This document shows, piece after piece, positions 11,486 through 23,203 of a stretch of 64,000 nt of DNA. The notes under the pieces are model-generated. The model worked only from the letters and a program-made list of their open reading frames with translations. It did no database searches and was not told the DNA's origin. Source of the stretch: Macrocybe gigantea (taxonomy: Eukaryota > Basidiomycota > Agaricomycetes > Agaricales > Callistosporiaceae); NCBI GenBank assembly GCA_011319805.1, contig SJRY01000057.1, positions 1 to 64,000 of the forward strand, given 5' to 3'. The position numbers were made by a program, and so were the translations under genes. Numbering within the stretch: the stretch's first letter is position 1; every line of letters starts with the position of its first letter.

Positions 11486-14401
11486 CTACTTTGTACGGGC
11501 CACCACCGTCGGCCGTACGTCTAGCCTCAGCTCGTGGATCTTAATCGGCAATGCGTTGCCAGGCGAGATAAAGTGACTGCTTTCGCTCACATCGATCACC
11601 CGAGCGTGAATCCCGAGTAGCGGCACCTGCACCCGTGCCCCCACGACCTGCGAACGATATCCCAGACTGGACCACCAATTACGCGCCCTTCCAGCTGCTC
11701 GAGCGCATCATCCGCAGCATTCCGTTTTGTCCTTGTCTCCTGCCATCTCTTGATGAACATGACATTCCAATACATGATATGGTTCTCCTCCAAACTCCGC
11801 CTTTCCCGCTCGCGATCTCTCAACGTCACTGCAAGATCTCGCAGCCTGTCGATATCGAAGGGTGGGGAACGTGAAGGCGCCGCGGTACCAAGCAATGCGT
11901 GATGTATCTGCCAATGCATAATTAAATCACCGTAGCGCCTCAGCGGAGAGGTTGTCCGGACGTATCCTTCGCCGTCTTCGACACCCAAGAAGAAATGGCC
12001 CGCAGGTTCGACGGAATACCCACCAGCCTTGGGATTGCGGGCAAGGTGAGCTGAGAGATCCAGGAACGATACGTAGCCATTCGCCGAGCGCCCAGCCAGC
12101 ACTTTATCGATACTAGACTCGTCTCGAAATGACGGATAAAGGGATTCGGCAACGCGGCGTAGTGCAGGAACGCCTTTGTCTAGAAGGAATCTAGAAGCGA
12201 CTCGGCAAGCCAATTTCATAGATTCCGACACCATGGAATGGGAGCCAACGTCGATGTCATGCTGAGCGTATGCCTTGTATCGCAAGTGCGGAAAGCCAGC
12301 GAAAATGGATGGTTTGAGAGTTGGACTGACGGCACTCGAAGGTATGGGAGTCTTCTGGGTGACTTCGGCTGCGACGTCGGACAAGCTGAAGTATCCGAGA
12401 GCCATCCGGCGGGATACTTGGCCTTGAGTTAAACCAGCCAGTTCCCGAAGATCTCGACACTCTTGCTCCGAAAGCGAATGATCTGTCACCTCACGAGGCG
12501 CCCCTCCGAACGGATATCGATAATGGGGAGCACTGTGGCCCAACACATTATCCACAGTTTCATAATTGAGAATCTTGATGTTGCGGATGAGGCCAGCTTG
12601 AACTTTATAGTCTACGAGTGTTCCACCTTTGTTCAACCGCGAGCTAAATGTCAAAACCCTGGTGGGCTTTTCCTTGCTAGACCCGAGGGAAAGTCCATAT
12701 TCCTGAGAGTGCGTCAAGGTTTTAGGTAACATAGGCATGGCGACGTTCGTGAAATAGAACGATTCTAGACACTTGGCAGACCGTTCAGCGAGAAAATGAG
12801 TTGGGGAATGACCGAGGCTGGATCCGCTATGTGAACGTGAAGCCAGAATTCATCAGGATGAGAGGGAATTCTCTCAAGCGATATACCATCGTCAAGTTCT
12901 TGAGCATCAGACTTATCGATGACGTAGACCACCATATCGCCGAAGTCGTGGCGAATGGATTCCAATGGATCGGAGGGTAAAAGTCGTCTGGGCCCAAAGG
13001 CCCCGAATTGAGGGGTTTGGACAAACTGATCTTCGCTCGTTCGTCGATCTCCTGCATGTTTTTTAATGTGCCGAACGCAGAACGGACCTCCGGAGAGATT
13101 TCAATGAGGTCTTGCCAAGGCGCCAGCACACCCACGTCAGTGAGCAGCCTGTGCACTGCCGCGTCGTCAACAGGGGGCCATTGCGATCGACCGCCTTCAA
13201 GATTGCGCTTCGCCCGAGAGAATATGGATCAGCCTGAATATCTCGTCGTGGACGAAGAGAATGTAACAAGAAGCTGAGGATCGTTTTATCCTCCCAAGTC
13301 CACGTATGTTCTGCCCTTGATCGGCGAGGATGTGTATCGAACGACCGTTGCATCTTTTGCATATTAGCTCGAACGTGCCTAATTTTCCTGCCAAAGCTCT
13401 GAATGGGTCCATCATCACGTAGTCTGGACCATTCTGCGATCTTCATCATTGCTTGTACATGTTCAAGTGGTCGGACGTGGAATATTTGCGAGTCTCGGTA
13501 AGAATGCTGGGCGACAAAGTGTTCAGGGTGTTTCATCATATATTTGTGAGCTGCAAAGAGAGTGAAGAGTGCGGGTATTTGATTGAATTTGCGCGTCTTC
13601 AGCCGAGCGACCTCTGGAACCGAGGCATCTGCCCACTTTGCCGGGTCTCCCGACCTTACAGCGTCATAGACGTCGATCGTGGGTTCGCATAGCACAGAGT
13701 ACGCCTCTTCGACAGACTTTTCTATCTGCCGGATCCTCTTCAAAACCTCCACGCGCGCATTGACTTGAATTTGGTTTTCCGGCAGATATTCTATTCCGCA
13801 TCGCATCGCGAGGTCTTCTGGAACCACAGAAGGGATGAGGAACATGACATCGCCTTCTCTATGTTTCCAGATCTCCCCGCTACTTGTCAATGAGAGGGTG
13901 TTCAAGTATCCCGAGTCAAAAGCTTCGCCAACCACAACACCTTGAGAAGTAATCGTATTCCTATAGGAAGGAGGCACTGCGTTGTATCATATAGTCTCAG
14001 AACCGCAAGCGGCAATTTTCTCACCTTCTCAATTCCACAAATGTACCCGGAACAATTGCCTGGCCCGATTCATCCCACACCCCTTCTTCTTCGTCAATGC
14101 CGGCATTGTAGGTCGTTTGATCCATGGAGGGTGGTCTGGTCTGCTGTGTGGTCTGAATAACAGCGGCCTTCAACCTCTTCTCTGTCCCGCGAAGAGATGG
14201 CGAATGATGCCAACCGCGTGGTTCCGCTCCTGCCACTTTTATGAGTTTGGACGTGACAGCCTCTACATCTCTAAGAGAAGGTCCAGAAGCAGAGGTTGAA
14301 GTCGACGACGACAAACGGCATGACAACGAGACAGCCTGTGTTACTCCTTGATACTGTTGAAGGTTGGCGAGAACCTGACGCGAACCTAGTCGCCTGTGCA
14401 T
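11486..14401 (-). CDS. DSS1: RNB-domain ribonuclease II, mitochondrial Dss1/Msu1-like
   Basis: 3'-5' exoribonuclease of the RNase II family, probably the catalytic subunit of the mitochondrial degradosome. The first residues MHRRLGSRQVLANL and the Arg/Ser-rich, acid-poor stretch after them look like a mitochondrial presequence, which is why I start at 14401 rather than at the upstream ATG at 14485. The RNB core is clear: YVIDKSDAQELDDGIS carries the Asp cluster, followed by HVHIADPAS, QAGLIRNIKILNYETVD and, near the end, YVRTTSPLRRYGDLIMHWQI. A one-base deletion near 11655 shifts the frame; with it corrected the protein runs through RSQVVGARVQVPLLG to a stop at 11486. An intron lies near 13977-14030. 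The S1-like C-terminus is short. Dis3-type PIN and CSD domains are absent, which supports Dss1 over Dis3. Confidence 0.85.
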
Positions 14402-14491
14402 GGAAGTAAGGAAAAAAAATAATTCATAATATAAAGAATTCTTGACCAATCCGGCCCGGCGATTGCCGCTCGCACTCAACCTCACACAAAA

Positions 14492-15449
14492 ATGTACAAA
14501 CGCGTCGAGAAACGACAGAGGAAACGACAGATAGAGTCCGAACTCGGATTGGATGAAGATGCCAAGCAGATCCTCGGCTTTAATGATACCGACACTGACG
14601 AGAGCAGCTCTGACTCTGACTCTGGCGAATCTTCAGTAAACCAAGGGGACAGGGAAGCGGATTTTGGAGACGAGGTTGAGCAGGACGACGACGAAGGCAG
14701 CTTTTATCAAGATGAAAATAAATTTCAGGCCGGAGACGAGGACGAGGAAGCGATCACCGTAGGAGAGGCCCTGAACGATTCAATATACCTTGTCTCTGTC
14801 CATCCAGAGCTCAAAGCATGTATTGTCTGTCCGGGAAAGCTTCTGAAAGACTCCAAGATGGTCCAGCTTCATAGAGACTCGAATGCATGTGCGCTTCTTT
14901 CTTTTCTGTGACATTCTTGACTTACGAATTGCAACCTGCGCAGGCGCATGGACGCAGGATTCGGCAGTTCGCCAAAGCCGCTCAGGAGGCCGACCCCAGT
15001 GACGACGCGAGGACGTTAGTACGGCAGCTAAATTCAAGTCGTGGTCGACCCTCAACTCCTTCATCCAACAAATCTAATGGCACGTCCAAGCGTGCCGAGA
15101 AAAGGGTATGGCGTTGCGCAATCCGAGGACGTAAATCTGACAAGCACTGTAGAAGAAAGCGCTGGCTATACGCACGGCCATGCGTGAACGGCAGAAAAAT
15201 CGAAATAAGAAGAAACGAGCCAAGCCAGAGTCGGCGGCAGATGAACCGTCGATCCTGTCGAAACCCGCAAAACGGCAAAAGGTCCAACTGGAATCTGACT
15301 TCTCTACTCCCAAGCCTGAACCGCAAATGAACGAGTCAGAATTAAAAGAAAAATTAAAAGATATCATCCGCTCTACATCTATACAGGCCAAAAACGCCAG
15401 GTTGCGAGCGAAGAAAGGTTCTGATGGTCGCAAAAAGCATTCTGCTTAG
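14492..15449 (+). CDS. Basic/acidic nuclear-type protein with a U1-like C2H2 zinc finger
   Basis: I do not recognise this family. The N-terminus MYKRVEKRQRKRQIESEL is basic. Residues about 30-90 are a Ser/Asp/Glu tract. A finger follows with spacing C-x2-C-x13-H-x5-H (CIVCPGKLLKDSKMVQLH...), similar to U1/matrin-type fingers; an intron from about 14888 to 14943 falls inside the finger, and the second His lies at the start of the next exon (AHGRRIRQF). The C-terminal half is Lys/Arg-rich (KNRNKKKRAKPES) and coiled. A second intron follows KRAEKR near 15105. The mix of acidic tract, basic tail and finger suggests a nucleolar or RNA-binding role, but that is inference. The exon junction at the finger is one base off frame, so either the splice site or one base is wrong. 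It diverges from DSS1 over 90 bp. Confidence 0.6.
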
Positions 15450-15622
15450 TGCAGTTGATTTCTTGTTCCCTTGGTAGTGTATATCGAACCGGCGATAAAT
15501 CCTCCATATACCTCATACAGATATACTCCGTGAATAAATTAAAAGAAAAGACGCGTCATGCCAGTGATCGCAACACACGTTCTGTACTCTCAATAACCTA
15601 TAGGACTGGTCAATCAAATGCA

Positions 15623-17341
15623 CTACCTTGACGCACTGCCAATTTCACTCACGGTATGAATATCAGGTCGATCCACAGGGTTGACCTTCAACATGCTGTC
15701 GATAAGGTCTTTCAGCCCCTGTGAGTAAGCAGAGCCTGGATGCTTGTACTGTGCATTCAACACCGCCATCGCTATTGATCCGCCTTGCTCAGTGGTCTGC
15801 GTATTTTCGAATGGCGAATGTGAATACGCGAGTGCATATAAAGTACATCCTAACGACTACAGAGCTAAAAGCATGAGGACACTGAGCAAAGTGAGCGCAT
15901 GCGAACGTACCCATATGTCGACCTTCTCATCAAGAGTTTGACCCGTTTTTACATCGAACAGTTCTGGAGCACGATATGCCATCGTACTTTGCTCTGCCGC
16001 TATGTCCTGCAAAGGATGTCAGAATAAATAACGAATACAACTACCAACATTTACCTGCTGCAGCAATGCCTGGGAGCGATTCTCGATCTTAATTCGGGCC
16101 TTCATCGCACTGCCGAAATCCATGAGTATGGTGTGACGCCGTCATCCGTGATCATCACGTTTCTGCGTTCTAGTTCAGATTGACTTCGAGAACTGTGATG
16201 AAGCCATCTGAGACTGACCCTGGTTTGAGGTCTCTGTGCGCATACGGTACCAAACCGAAACCGTCCCTTGACTGGTTTGACCTTCTTGCTGTATCTGAGA
16301 CAGTTCCTCGTCACCGTCAAAAACGACGTCATTGTCCTCCTCCACAGGGTTTTTCGTCACCAACGGCAGCGTAACCTGGGATTCGTACGAGTACCCGCCT
16401 CTCCGTCTCCTTCAGGTTGAGGGAAGCGTTCGTCTTCGACGGAAGGCCGCGAAGGCCTTCCATGTTGTTTCTGTGCTGGTGCGGGATTCGAGCCGGAAGG
16501 TCGTGATGTACTCGGGGGTGCACGGTAATCGTGCATGGCACGCACGGCTTCGCAAGTGCCCTTGAACAGCGTGAGCATGTCCTTTTCTGAGAAGTGTCGC
16601 CCGTTGACTACGTTCGCGTTGATGGCGTCTTGTAAGTTGCCTCGCTGGAAGGGTATTTTGTCATTCAATATCCTCTGCAAAACGTTGTTACCCTGGCTTC
16701 ATACCTTGTACAATGGCAGGAACAGATACACGATTTTCCCGTCACCCTCAGGGTCTTGCACAATGGCAGAATCCTATATATTTAATGAGGTTGTGGGCTC
16801 AGTAGCATTGTGCATCATGAACTTGCCAGTATACGAATTATGTTCGGATGCCTGATACACAGAAGAACGTTATGAGGAATACATGGTTGAAGTAACACGC
16901 ATACTCACTTGAACCGCCGATATGCTTCCACCTCCCGCATAGCTACTTGCACACCGTCTGAACCCGTCGGACATCTGATCTTCTTCAACGCGAACTGGCG
17001 CTGATCCGCAGCGCCGGTATAACGGAAAGGCCACTACACAATGGGAATGGCACTCACCCCGCTGTGCTCGTCTTGAGCGAGATACACGAACGAGAAACCT
17101 CCTTCACCCAGAACCTTGATGATTTGGACTAGATGCAGCCGCTCATGAGCTCGCGCATAACAATGAAAACGACAACTCATGCAGAGCCAAAGCCGTGGCT
17201 GAGTTGTGACTGACATGTTCGTCCGTTAATTTTTACCTTGGCGGACTGCTGACATAGGCACGACGACAGTGCCCATAGCGCGTCTTTTGCTTGGTCCCTT
17301 AGCGATTCGACGGCCCGCAGGAACTGAGGAGGAAATGACAT
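15623..17341 (-). CDS. ENV7: NAK-family Ser/Thr kinase Env7/STK16
   Basis: Protein kinase of the NAK family that is palmitoylated and acts at vacuole/Golgi membranes. Exon 1 reads MSFPPQFLRAVESLRDQAKD and ends in a Cys-rich stretch (LSSCLCQQSAK) fitting the family's palmitoylation site. The glycine-rich loop is KVLGEGGFSFVYLAQD, joined across an intron. Then come KRGNLQDAINANV, the catalytic loop YAHRDLKP...NVMITDDG (interrupted by an intron near 16170-16215), MDFGSAMKARI in place of the usual DFG region, DMWALGCTLYALAY-like residues, and NPVDRPDIHTV near the C-terminus. A missing A near 16125 (CCA-TACTC for CCAATACTC) breaks the frame before MDFGSA. The extreme C-terminus after DIHTV could be exon or intron. 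The call rests on the order of motifs. Confidence 0.82.
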
Positions 17342-17469
17342 TATGGACAGCTGAAGTTGGTTGCAGGAATCTAATTGGTCACCTTGTGACCGTCAAGTTT
17401 CACTTGTTTATGCCAACGAGTAACCGAGTGCCAGCGAAAGAAAAATGGGAATAAAAACAGCTGCTAATG

Positions 17470-18707
17470 TTACAAGGCACTGGTATAGAGATATACGTTC
17501 GTAGCTCCCCAGATACTCCACAATTGATCTCTCCACAACACCGCTAGCAGGAATAGAAGGACGGCAATAATGGCGGCGTTCATATCGTCCACCCGGCGGT
17601 GGACCCATCGGACAGCCCACGCCTCACACAGCGCCGCATGCTATATATCCGATTATCAGACCGTGTCCGCAACTTGAATGCTCATTACAGTCGCTCACTG
17701 AGAGGCGTTCTACTTGTTCCTGCTTCTTTGCCTTGGTCCAAGCAGCCAATGCAGCTCTGTCGCCAAAGCGAACAAGATCGAAGATCTGACATGTGAGTTG
17801 CTGGGCAGACGGTGCATAGAAAAGTACGTGTTCCCGCTGGTTTCCAACTGCAGAAGGCGGGAGGCAATTCAGTTGGACAGGGAATATCAAATACAATCCG
17901 GCCTGTCAAGTCGCCCGAACGTACCTGAATTGACAATGAATGGAAATACGGCCTCAGCACTCTGCAGTCCAAGACAATCTGGAATGATACGTCGCAGAGC
18001 CGCAACGGTGATGAATCTGAAGTTGAGATGCTTTCTCATTACAGCGGTCTGCGACATGGACCGTCGATGACTTACGACTTGTTGAAACACGCTTTGCAGC
18101 AGCGCACTCGGCACGTCCAGTATACATTCTCAACGTCCGTTTTCAAGCAAGACTATTGTCTGTATGTCAACAAGCTCAAAAGAGACCGCACACCGAAGGA
18201 CTGACATAACATCGGTTTTCAAAGAGTAGCCGCGTATACTGAGGCTCATTGAGGTCTGAAGGGCACGGAGGCAAACCTTTGAGGCTTGCCAAGGCGGTCC
18301 TCCACGTAGTGATAGCCGAACGACTGAGTAGCATGGCTCGCAACCGCCGCGCAGTACGCGAAAGATTCAGGACATCCATTGGATGCAAATATCCAAAGAT
18401 CTGGACTGCCAAGGTTCATAAGACGGGGATATCAGTGTGGGATTCATACCTCGTACAAGATATCCAATGGCATTGAAGTCAGGAGCCCGAGGGCACTGGT
18501 TGATTTCCTCCATAACTTTGGTTTGATCCAGGCGCGATGAAGGTCACGACGAAATGTATCCAAAGACCGGCTCTCTGAATCTGAACATGGCGTGTCGTCG
18601 TCACCGTCAGCCCACACTTGACGCCTGTAGAGGCTAACATGACAGGGAAAAGAGGGCTTCATTGGAGCTGGGGAGACGAGATGAAGCATGCGGGTCATGG
18701 ATTTCAC
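17470..18707 (-). CDS. F-box protein with C-terminal hydrophobic tail (paralogue 1)
   Basis: Basidiomycete-type F-box protein, predicted substrate receptor of an SCF ubiquitin ligase. The F-box region reads TSMPLDILYEV, intron, then IFGYLHPMDVLNLSRTARR, followed by W-x-x-A and GLPPCPSDLNEPQY, the usual continuation in this family. Further on are WTCRVRCCKACF, a Cys-rich patch shared with the next gene, and AALAAWTKAKKQEQVERL. With introns removed the C-terminus reads HAALCEAWAVRWVHRRVDD followed by MNAAIIAVLLFLLAVLW, a clear transmembrane-length segment, and stops at 17470. Homology of this tail to the tail of the neighbour at 18981 (HAAQFEAW..., then a hydrophobic run) supports the exon model. 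The N-terminal start is uncertain: 18707 is the longest reading but an upstream exon is possible. One G is probably missing at the donor near 18450. Confidence 0.65.
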
Positions 18708-18980
18708 AAGATTGAGTGCATCTGAGGGTGGACAGGAAGGGAAGATCTAGTCCATAATTGTAAAATGAAGAGCCTCGTGACGGCGTGGGGCGTTCTCCGG
18801 AAGCAAACGTGAGAAGTGGCACAGGAGTCGATCCTCGGGCGAGGACAAAGACTTTTGAGCATGGAGGAGATCCTGGGCCGTCATCTCATCGAGGTCATAC
18901 AGAATCCATCTATCTCATCCGTGCAGTTTTATATCTTTCATGTCAAGTTACCGCGGTTAATTTCCTTTCTCAGCCAAGCA

Positions 18981-20041
18981 CTACCGTAGCACTACGACAG
19001 CAACAATCATCAACATCAGACACACGCCCAACACTACCATGCCCAGCTCATCTGTGCGCTTCGATGCCCGTCTACCCTTCCATGCTTCGAATTGAGCTGC
19101 GTGCTGTCGATGATAGTCTCTGTTAGCGGTGTTTACGATTCAATATACAATGTCCTACCCTTAGTCGTAGCATTTGTTGTTCTTTCTTTTCATGGCTCCA
19201 TTCCTCGCTCGGTCTGACTCTTTGGAGTTCTCTTACGTACTCCTCCACGGAGGGGAGGTAATACAGGATTCTACCCGGCTTGTACGGGCGAGGTCCTGCT
19301 ACCAGTCTGACGATCATTCCAGGAAGAAGATACATCACACTCACTAGGATGCACTATGTACGGCAAGACGTACTTGTGGCGAGGATCTTCTGGAGTCATC
19401 GGAAGGCGTTTCCTGAGGTCATAATCTGACACAAAGCTACAAGGCAGGCTCAGCACCGATCAAATTACAACGTAAAGTCGAACACACTAATAGTCGAAGC
19501 AATCCTTGCAGCACCGCACACGACAATTCCAGAATATTTCGTCGACATCCGGAGCGAGACAGAACTGCTCGAAAGCTCAAGGTCACATTACCGAGGACGT
19601 GTGCAAAAGAGTTGTTGGCCTACGTGGCAATGGTCGTCGAATGCGAGATTCACGTATTGCGGCTCGTTCAGATCCTCCGGACAGGGGGGCAGGCCCTCGA
19701 CGTTCGCCAATGCCGCTTGCCACACAAACCTCGAGGAATGGCACATCAGTATGCGCCTCAGATGCGTCGTGGTCCTCGCAAGCCGAAGCACGTCCAACGG
19801 ATGGAGATGGCAGAGCACCTGCACATTTGGGTTGTAAGCGGACGTCTGTGCCCCAAAGTCGCAACAGGCAGCCTACTTCGAACAAGATCTCCAGCGGCAT
19901 TTCCATCAGACGCGCCAGCTGCCCATCTTGTTGGCCAAGAGGTGCGTGCGTGGGGAAGGTGACCTCGTCATCTTCCAGGCTCAGACTTGGCTGCAACGGC
20001 AGCAGAGAATTGCGGCGATGTGCCCGTGTGAGTGGTAACAT
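18981..20041 (-). CDS. F-box protein with C-terminal hydrophobic tail (paralogue 2)
   Basis: Tandem paralogue of the preceding F-box gene, same strand. Start MLPLTRAHRRNSLLPLQPS; F-box MEMPLEILFEV, a 58-nt intron, then VLCHLHPLDVLRLARTTTH; conserved GLPPCPEDLNEPQYVNLAFD; intron; FWNCRVRCCKDCFDY; intron; FVSDYDLRKRLPMTPEDP. Further exons give MIVRLVAGPRPYKPGRILYY and EWSHEKKEQQMLRL. The last exon reads DYHRQHAAQFEAWKGRRASK and ends with GMVVLGVCLMLMIVAVVLR, a membrane-length hydrophobic run right before the stop. The junction into the last exon (near 19130-19165) is one base out of frame and needs a correction or another splice site. Function beyond SCF adaptor is unknown; the tail suggests anchoring to an intracellular membrane. 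Confidence 0.68.
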
Positions 20042-20217
20042 CAGTGAGCAAGTCCAAAGACCAGCGGGGATAAGCGCCCGTCCCCAAAGATGTCAATCCC
20101 CTCGTAAATGCAATTGTATATGTACAATGTTGCCGCTGCAAAGAATTACAATATTATGATATGAATAAAGACAATCCACAAGGAAATGATGCATGCTCTT
20201 GGGCCTGATACAAGGGT

Positions 20218-22267
20218 TTAATCCTCCCAACCCGACATTTCCTTATCCCACTTCAATCTTCTCAACTCCTTCCTCTCAGTGTCGCTTAGTAAGGCCCACT
20301 CTGCAACTCCTCCGACGCTTTCTACTAATTCTTCTTCCCACTGTTCTTCTCTTTCCAACTGTTTCTTTGTTTTCTTAGGGGCTGGAGGAGGTGGGGGCGG
20401 AGGGGGCGGAGTGCGCCTGTTGGGGTGTAACGGTGCGATGCGCGACAGCAGACTACGTGACGATTTCAGGTACGGCGAATACGCTGTGCCAATGCCCAAG
20501 GGTTTCAACGCGCCGCGAGGTGAAGCCGACGGAAAAGGAGACCCCGGCAGCGAGTTAACACGCCGAATGAGTTCGGACATGGGCGTAGATTTGGTTTTAG
20601 GCGCAATCGAATAATAAGCATTGAGTTCGAACTCGCGTGGCTTCCCTTCCTTGTTCGTTTCCTCACCGCGTTCCAGAGAGTCCGGATGCATATTCTCCTG
20701 CATCGTGATTTTAGTGAGCAAGAGTTCATATCAAGGGAGCAGACCATCAATGGCACCTTTGAGGCCGATTGCCCACCGGCATTTTCAGTATTCGACTTGT
20801 TGGGTAGTTCTCCTGCTTGAACTTCTCCCTCTTCATCATCAGACGTGACAATTTTTCTCTGGCCTTTCTTTGTCGAAGAGGGCTGGAGATCAGGAAGGAC
20901 CGCAGGCCGGTCAGACTGAATTTCTTGCACCTTCTTCCTTCCACGATTTGAGGCTACATCTTGCTTGGATGCCGAACTAGACGCACACGTTGAAGCTGCT
21001 TCGTCGGAGTTACGGGTGACTGGATCCTCGGCTCTGTCCTCCGCGGCTTTAGAGGCATCATCACGAAGAGCTGCAATTGAGCGCTGGCCCCTTTTAGCCC
21101 TAATGACGACCTCAACTTTGCTCTTCTGCTTCCTCCCTTTCCCTTTGTTTTTCTTCGTCGTCTCAGTGAAATCCTGGTCGCCCACCTGTTCTGCGTCGTT
21201 CACTTTTTTACGCGGTTTCTTTGTTTTACGGCTGCTAGAATTGGTATGATTTGCTAGTGATTCGTTTGAGGGTGCGCAGGACGTTGAACTAGCGAAGAAG
21301 TTGGGTGGAGGAAGCTCGTCGTCAGGATCGAGTTCGTCGATGTACTTGCGCTTTCTACGGGAAGAATTTTCAATGCTAAAAAGAGAAGAGGGGGAAGAAG
21401 GCGCATCCAGGTCCGTGGAGAAATTAGGCAAAGTCTCTATAGGAGGGTAGTCGACTGTGATGGCTGTGGAAGGTGGTGGAGGGTCGGAAGGCGGGAGCTG
21501 AGATAGATGAAATTGGGAACTGCTTTCGAGCTCTTCCGGATGGGAAGGGGATTGAGGAACGGCAGCAGATCGCCGGAGTGAATGACGTGATAATTCTGTA
21601 CCACCGGAGCAAGACGCAGATTGTTTTTTCGATCTCGCCCTGCGATCGGCTGAGTTGTTTGCCTGGGATGTCGTTTTATCCTTCGCTACAGGCTTCGGCT
21701 TATTTTTCTGCTTTGCTCTCTTACCGGACGAAGTAGACCATGCCATGGCGAGTTCATCGTCACTTGAAGATATCTCGATTATATCACCGAAAATCTGGCG
21801 CTCGTAAGTAGGTGAGGCCTCTCTATTGTTGCTAATCCTCTGTTTCCGTGGGCGCGTTTTGGCGCGATCCGCAATGTTCGGTACGGGCATTGGCATTGCA
21901 AGCGAGACTAGTGTATGTGACTCCCCGTCAGGGTATGAAGCAGCCTGCTTGTTGCTCGTATAGTCGGATTTGTCTTTGCCTTTTGCGACTGGCCGAGGTC
22001 TAGCACGCGGTTTCGGAACATCATGTGCAACGAGCGCGTTGGAGGAAACGGAGGACGTTTTCGACAGAGGCTGAAGCTCGTCCTGTTTAGTGGCTTGAGG
22101 GAATGTGTAACCCTTCAGGTTGACTGCCAAAAGTAAACGAATAGCGTACCGTTTAGAGTAACAAGATTTTCATGTCCTAGTTCTAGCAAATCCATGCCAT
22201 TGTTTTCTTCCTCACTATCTGCAACGACTTCATCATCGTCCAGAGGTGTAAGTCTATCGTCGTCCAT
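20218..22267 (-). CDS. Large disordered basic nuclear-type protein, conserved C-terminus
   Basis: Not recognised as a named family. Exon 1 encodes MDDDRLTPLDDDEVVADSEE, a 35-nt-scale gap is spliced near 22120-22150 so that TLN joins VNLKGYTFPQ, and one long exon encodes about 480 residues of low-complexity Ser/Lys/Arg/Pro sequence with several nuclear-localisation-like clusters (KKTKKPRKK, KKNKGKGRKQK). A second intron ends near 20705 and joins KVPLM to ENMHPDSLERGEE. The C-terminal 60 residues are more ordered: a Pro-rich run of ten prolines, KKTKKQLEREEQWEEELVE, then WALLSDTERKELRRLKWDKE and the stop. That tail looks like the conserved part. Role unknown; composition suggests a chromatin or nuclear protein. 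It diverges from VPS51 over 143 bp. Confidence 0.7.
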
Positions 22268-22361
22268 TGTGGCGGACGCTCTATGTTGCTGGGGGTTGAA
22301 GGCAGCAATGCTTTGCGTGACGCCAGCCAATGACGCGTGACAGATCGCGGTGCACTCTAAT

Positions 22362-22367
22362 CACGTG
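22362..22367. promoter_or_regulatory. CACGTG element in the 20218/VPS51 divergent promoter
   Basis: TCACGTGCC inside the 143-bp gap, 44 bp before the VPS51 start codon. Motif only. Confidence 0.35.
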
Positions 22368-22410
22368 CCAAAATACTCAATAAGGCAGACTTGGCGTTTC
22401 GTTCAGTAAA

Positions 22411-23121
22411 ATGACCTCGACTCCGGAGCGGCGCAAATCCACTGTGCCGTCTTCTCCCCTTCGTCGTGCCTCCCCGACTTCTGTAACGCCCGAGCCGTCT
22501 CACAACCCGAACAATGCCAGCACCTCCACACGGCGCTCTACGCCATCTACACCGCCTCCTCAGAAGTCTCGAGCAAGGGAACTTCTGAGAAAGCACTATG
22601 GCTTGGGCATCGGACCGCCGCCGCCGCTTCCTGGAAAGACGGCTGACCCTATGAACCTCGGTATGTGATGCGTGCGATTGGCAAGGCTTCAACTTACACC
22701 TCCAGATTCAACGGCCTTCGATGCCAAGTCCTACTACGAGCAGTTGATTACCACGTCGTCTTTGCCCACTCTGCTTAAAAGAGAGAACGAACTTCTCACA
22801 GGTTGCTCCACTTTGTTCGCGGGGGACATATGACTCAATGTGCCTTATAGAAATTCGACAGCTGGATAGCGAAAGACAATCGCTTGTTTACAATCATCAT
22901 CATGAGCTTATAGCTGCAAGTGATACCATCGGCGCAGTGAGTCTGAAATCGTGGTCTAATCGATTAGCACTCACTTTCAACAGATGAAGGCGCGAGCGGA
23001 GAGTCTTGATGCGGATTTGGAACGCCTGAAAGTCGCCTTCTCCGAAATATCAAGACTCGTCTCCGAAACATCGATTGATTCACATAGTTCTGTCGACAAC
23101 GGGCGACAAGATACTACATAA
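22411..23121 (+). CDS. VPS51: GARP/EARP complex subunit Vps51
   Basis: Small fungal Vps51, the coiled-coil subunit of the GARP tethering complex that returns endosome-derived vesicles to the trans-Golgi. Four exons join without error. The first encodes a Ser/Pro/Thr-rich start and then RARELLRKHYGLGIGPPPPL; the next AFDAKSYYEQLITTSSLPTL and LLKRENELLT; then EIRQLDSERQSLVYNHHHEL and a final coiled coil. The order 'RxLLxxYGL... FDxxxYxxxL... LLxxExxLxxEIxxLDxxxxxLVYxNY' is the Vps51/Vps67 signature. At about 180 residues it has only the N-terminal Vps51 domain, as in yeast, and not the long animal C-terminus. Confidence 0.88.
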
Positions 23122-23203
23122 GCATACAATCAGCGCCGCATTAATCCGAATTATGACGCTCTGCTGCAATCAAGGTATTTGACTTCAAGCTAAAGCCTGC
23201 TCC

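Noticed and set aside
20380..20420. G-rich run as a regulatory G-quadruplex
   Set aside because: It encodes the ten-proline run on the minus strand inside a coding exon; no independent evidence.
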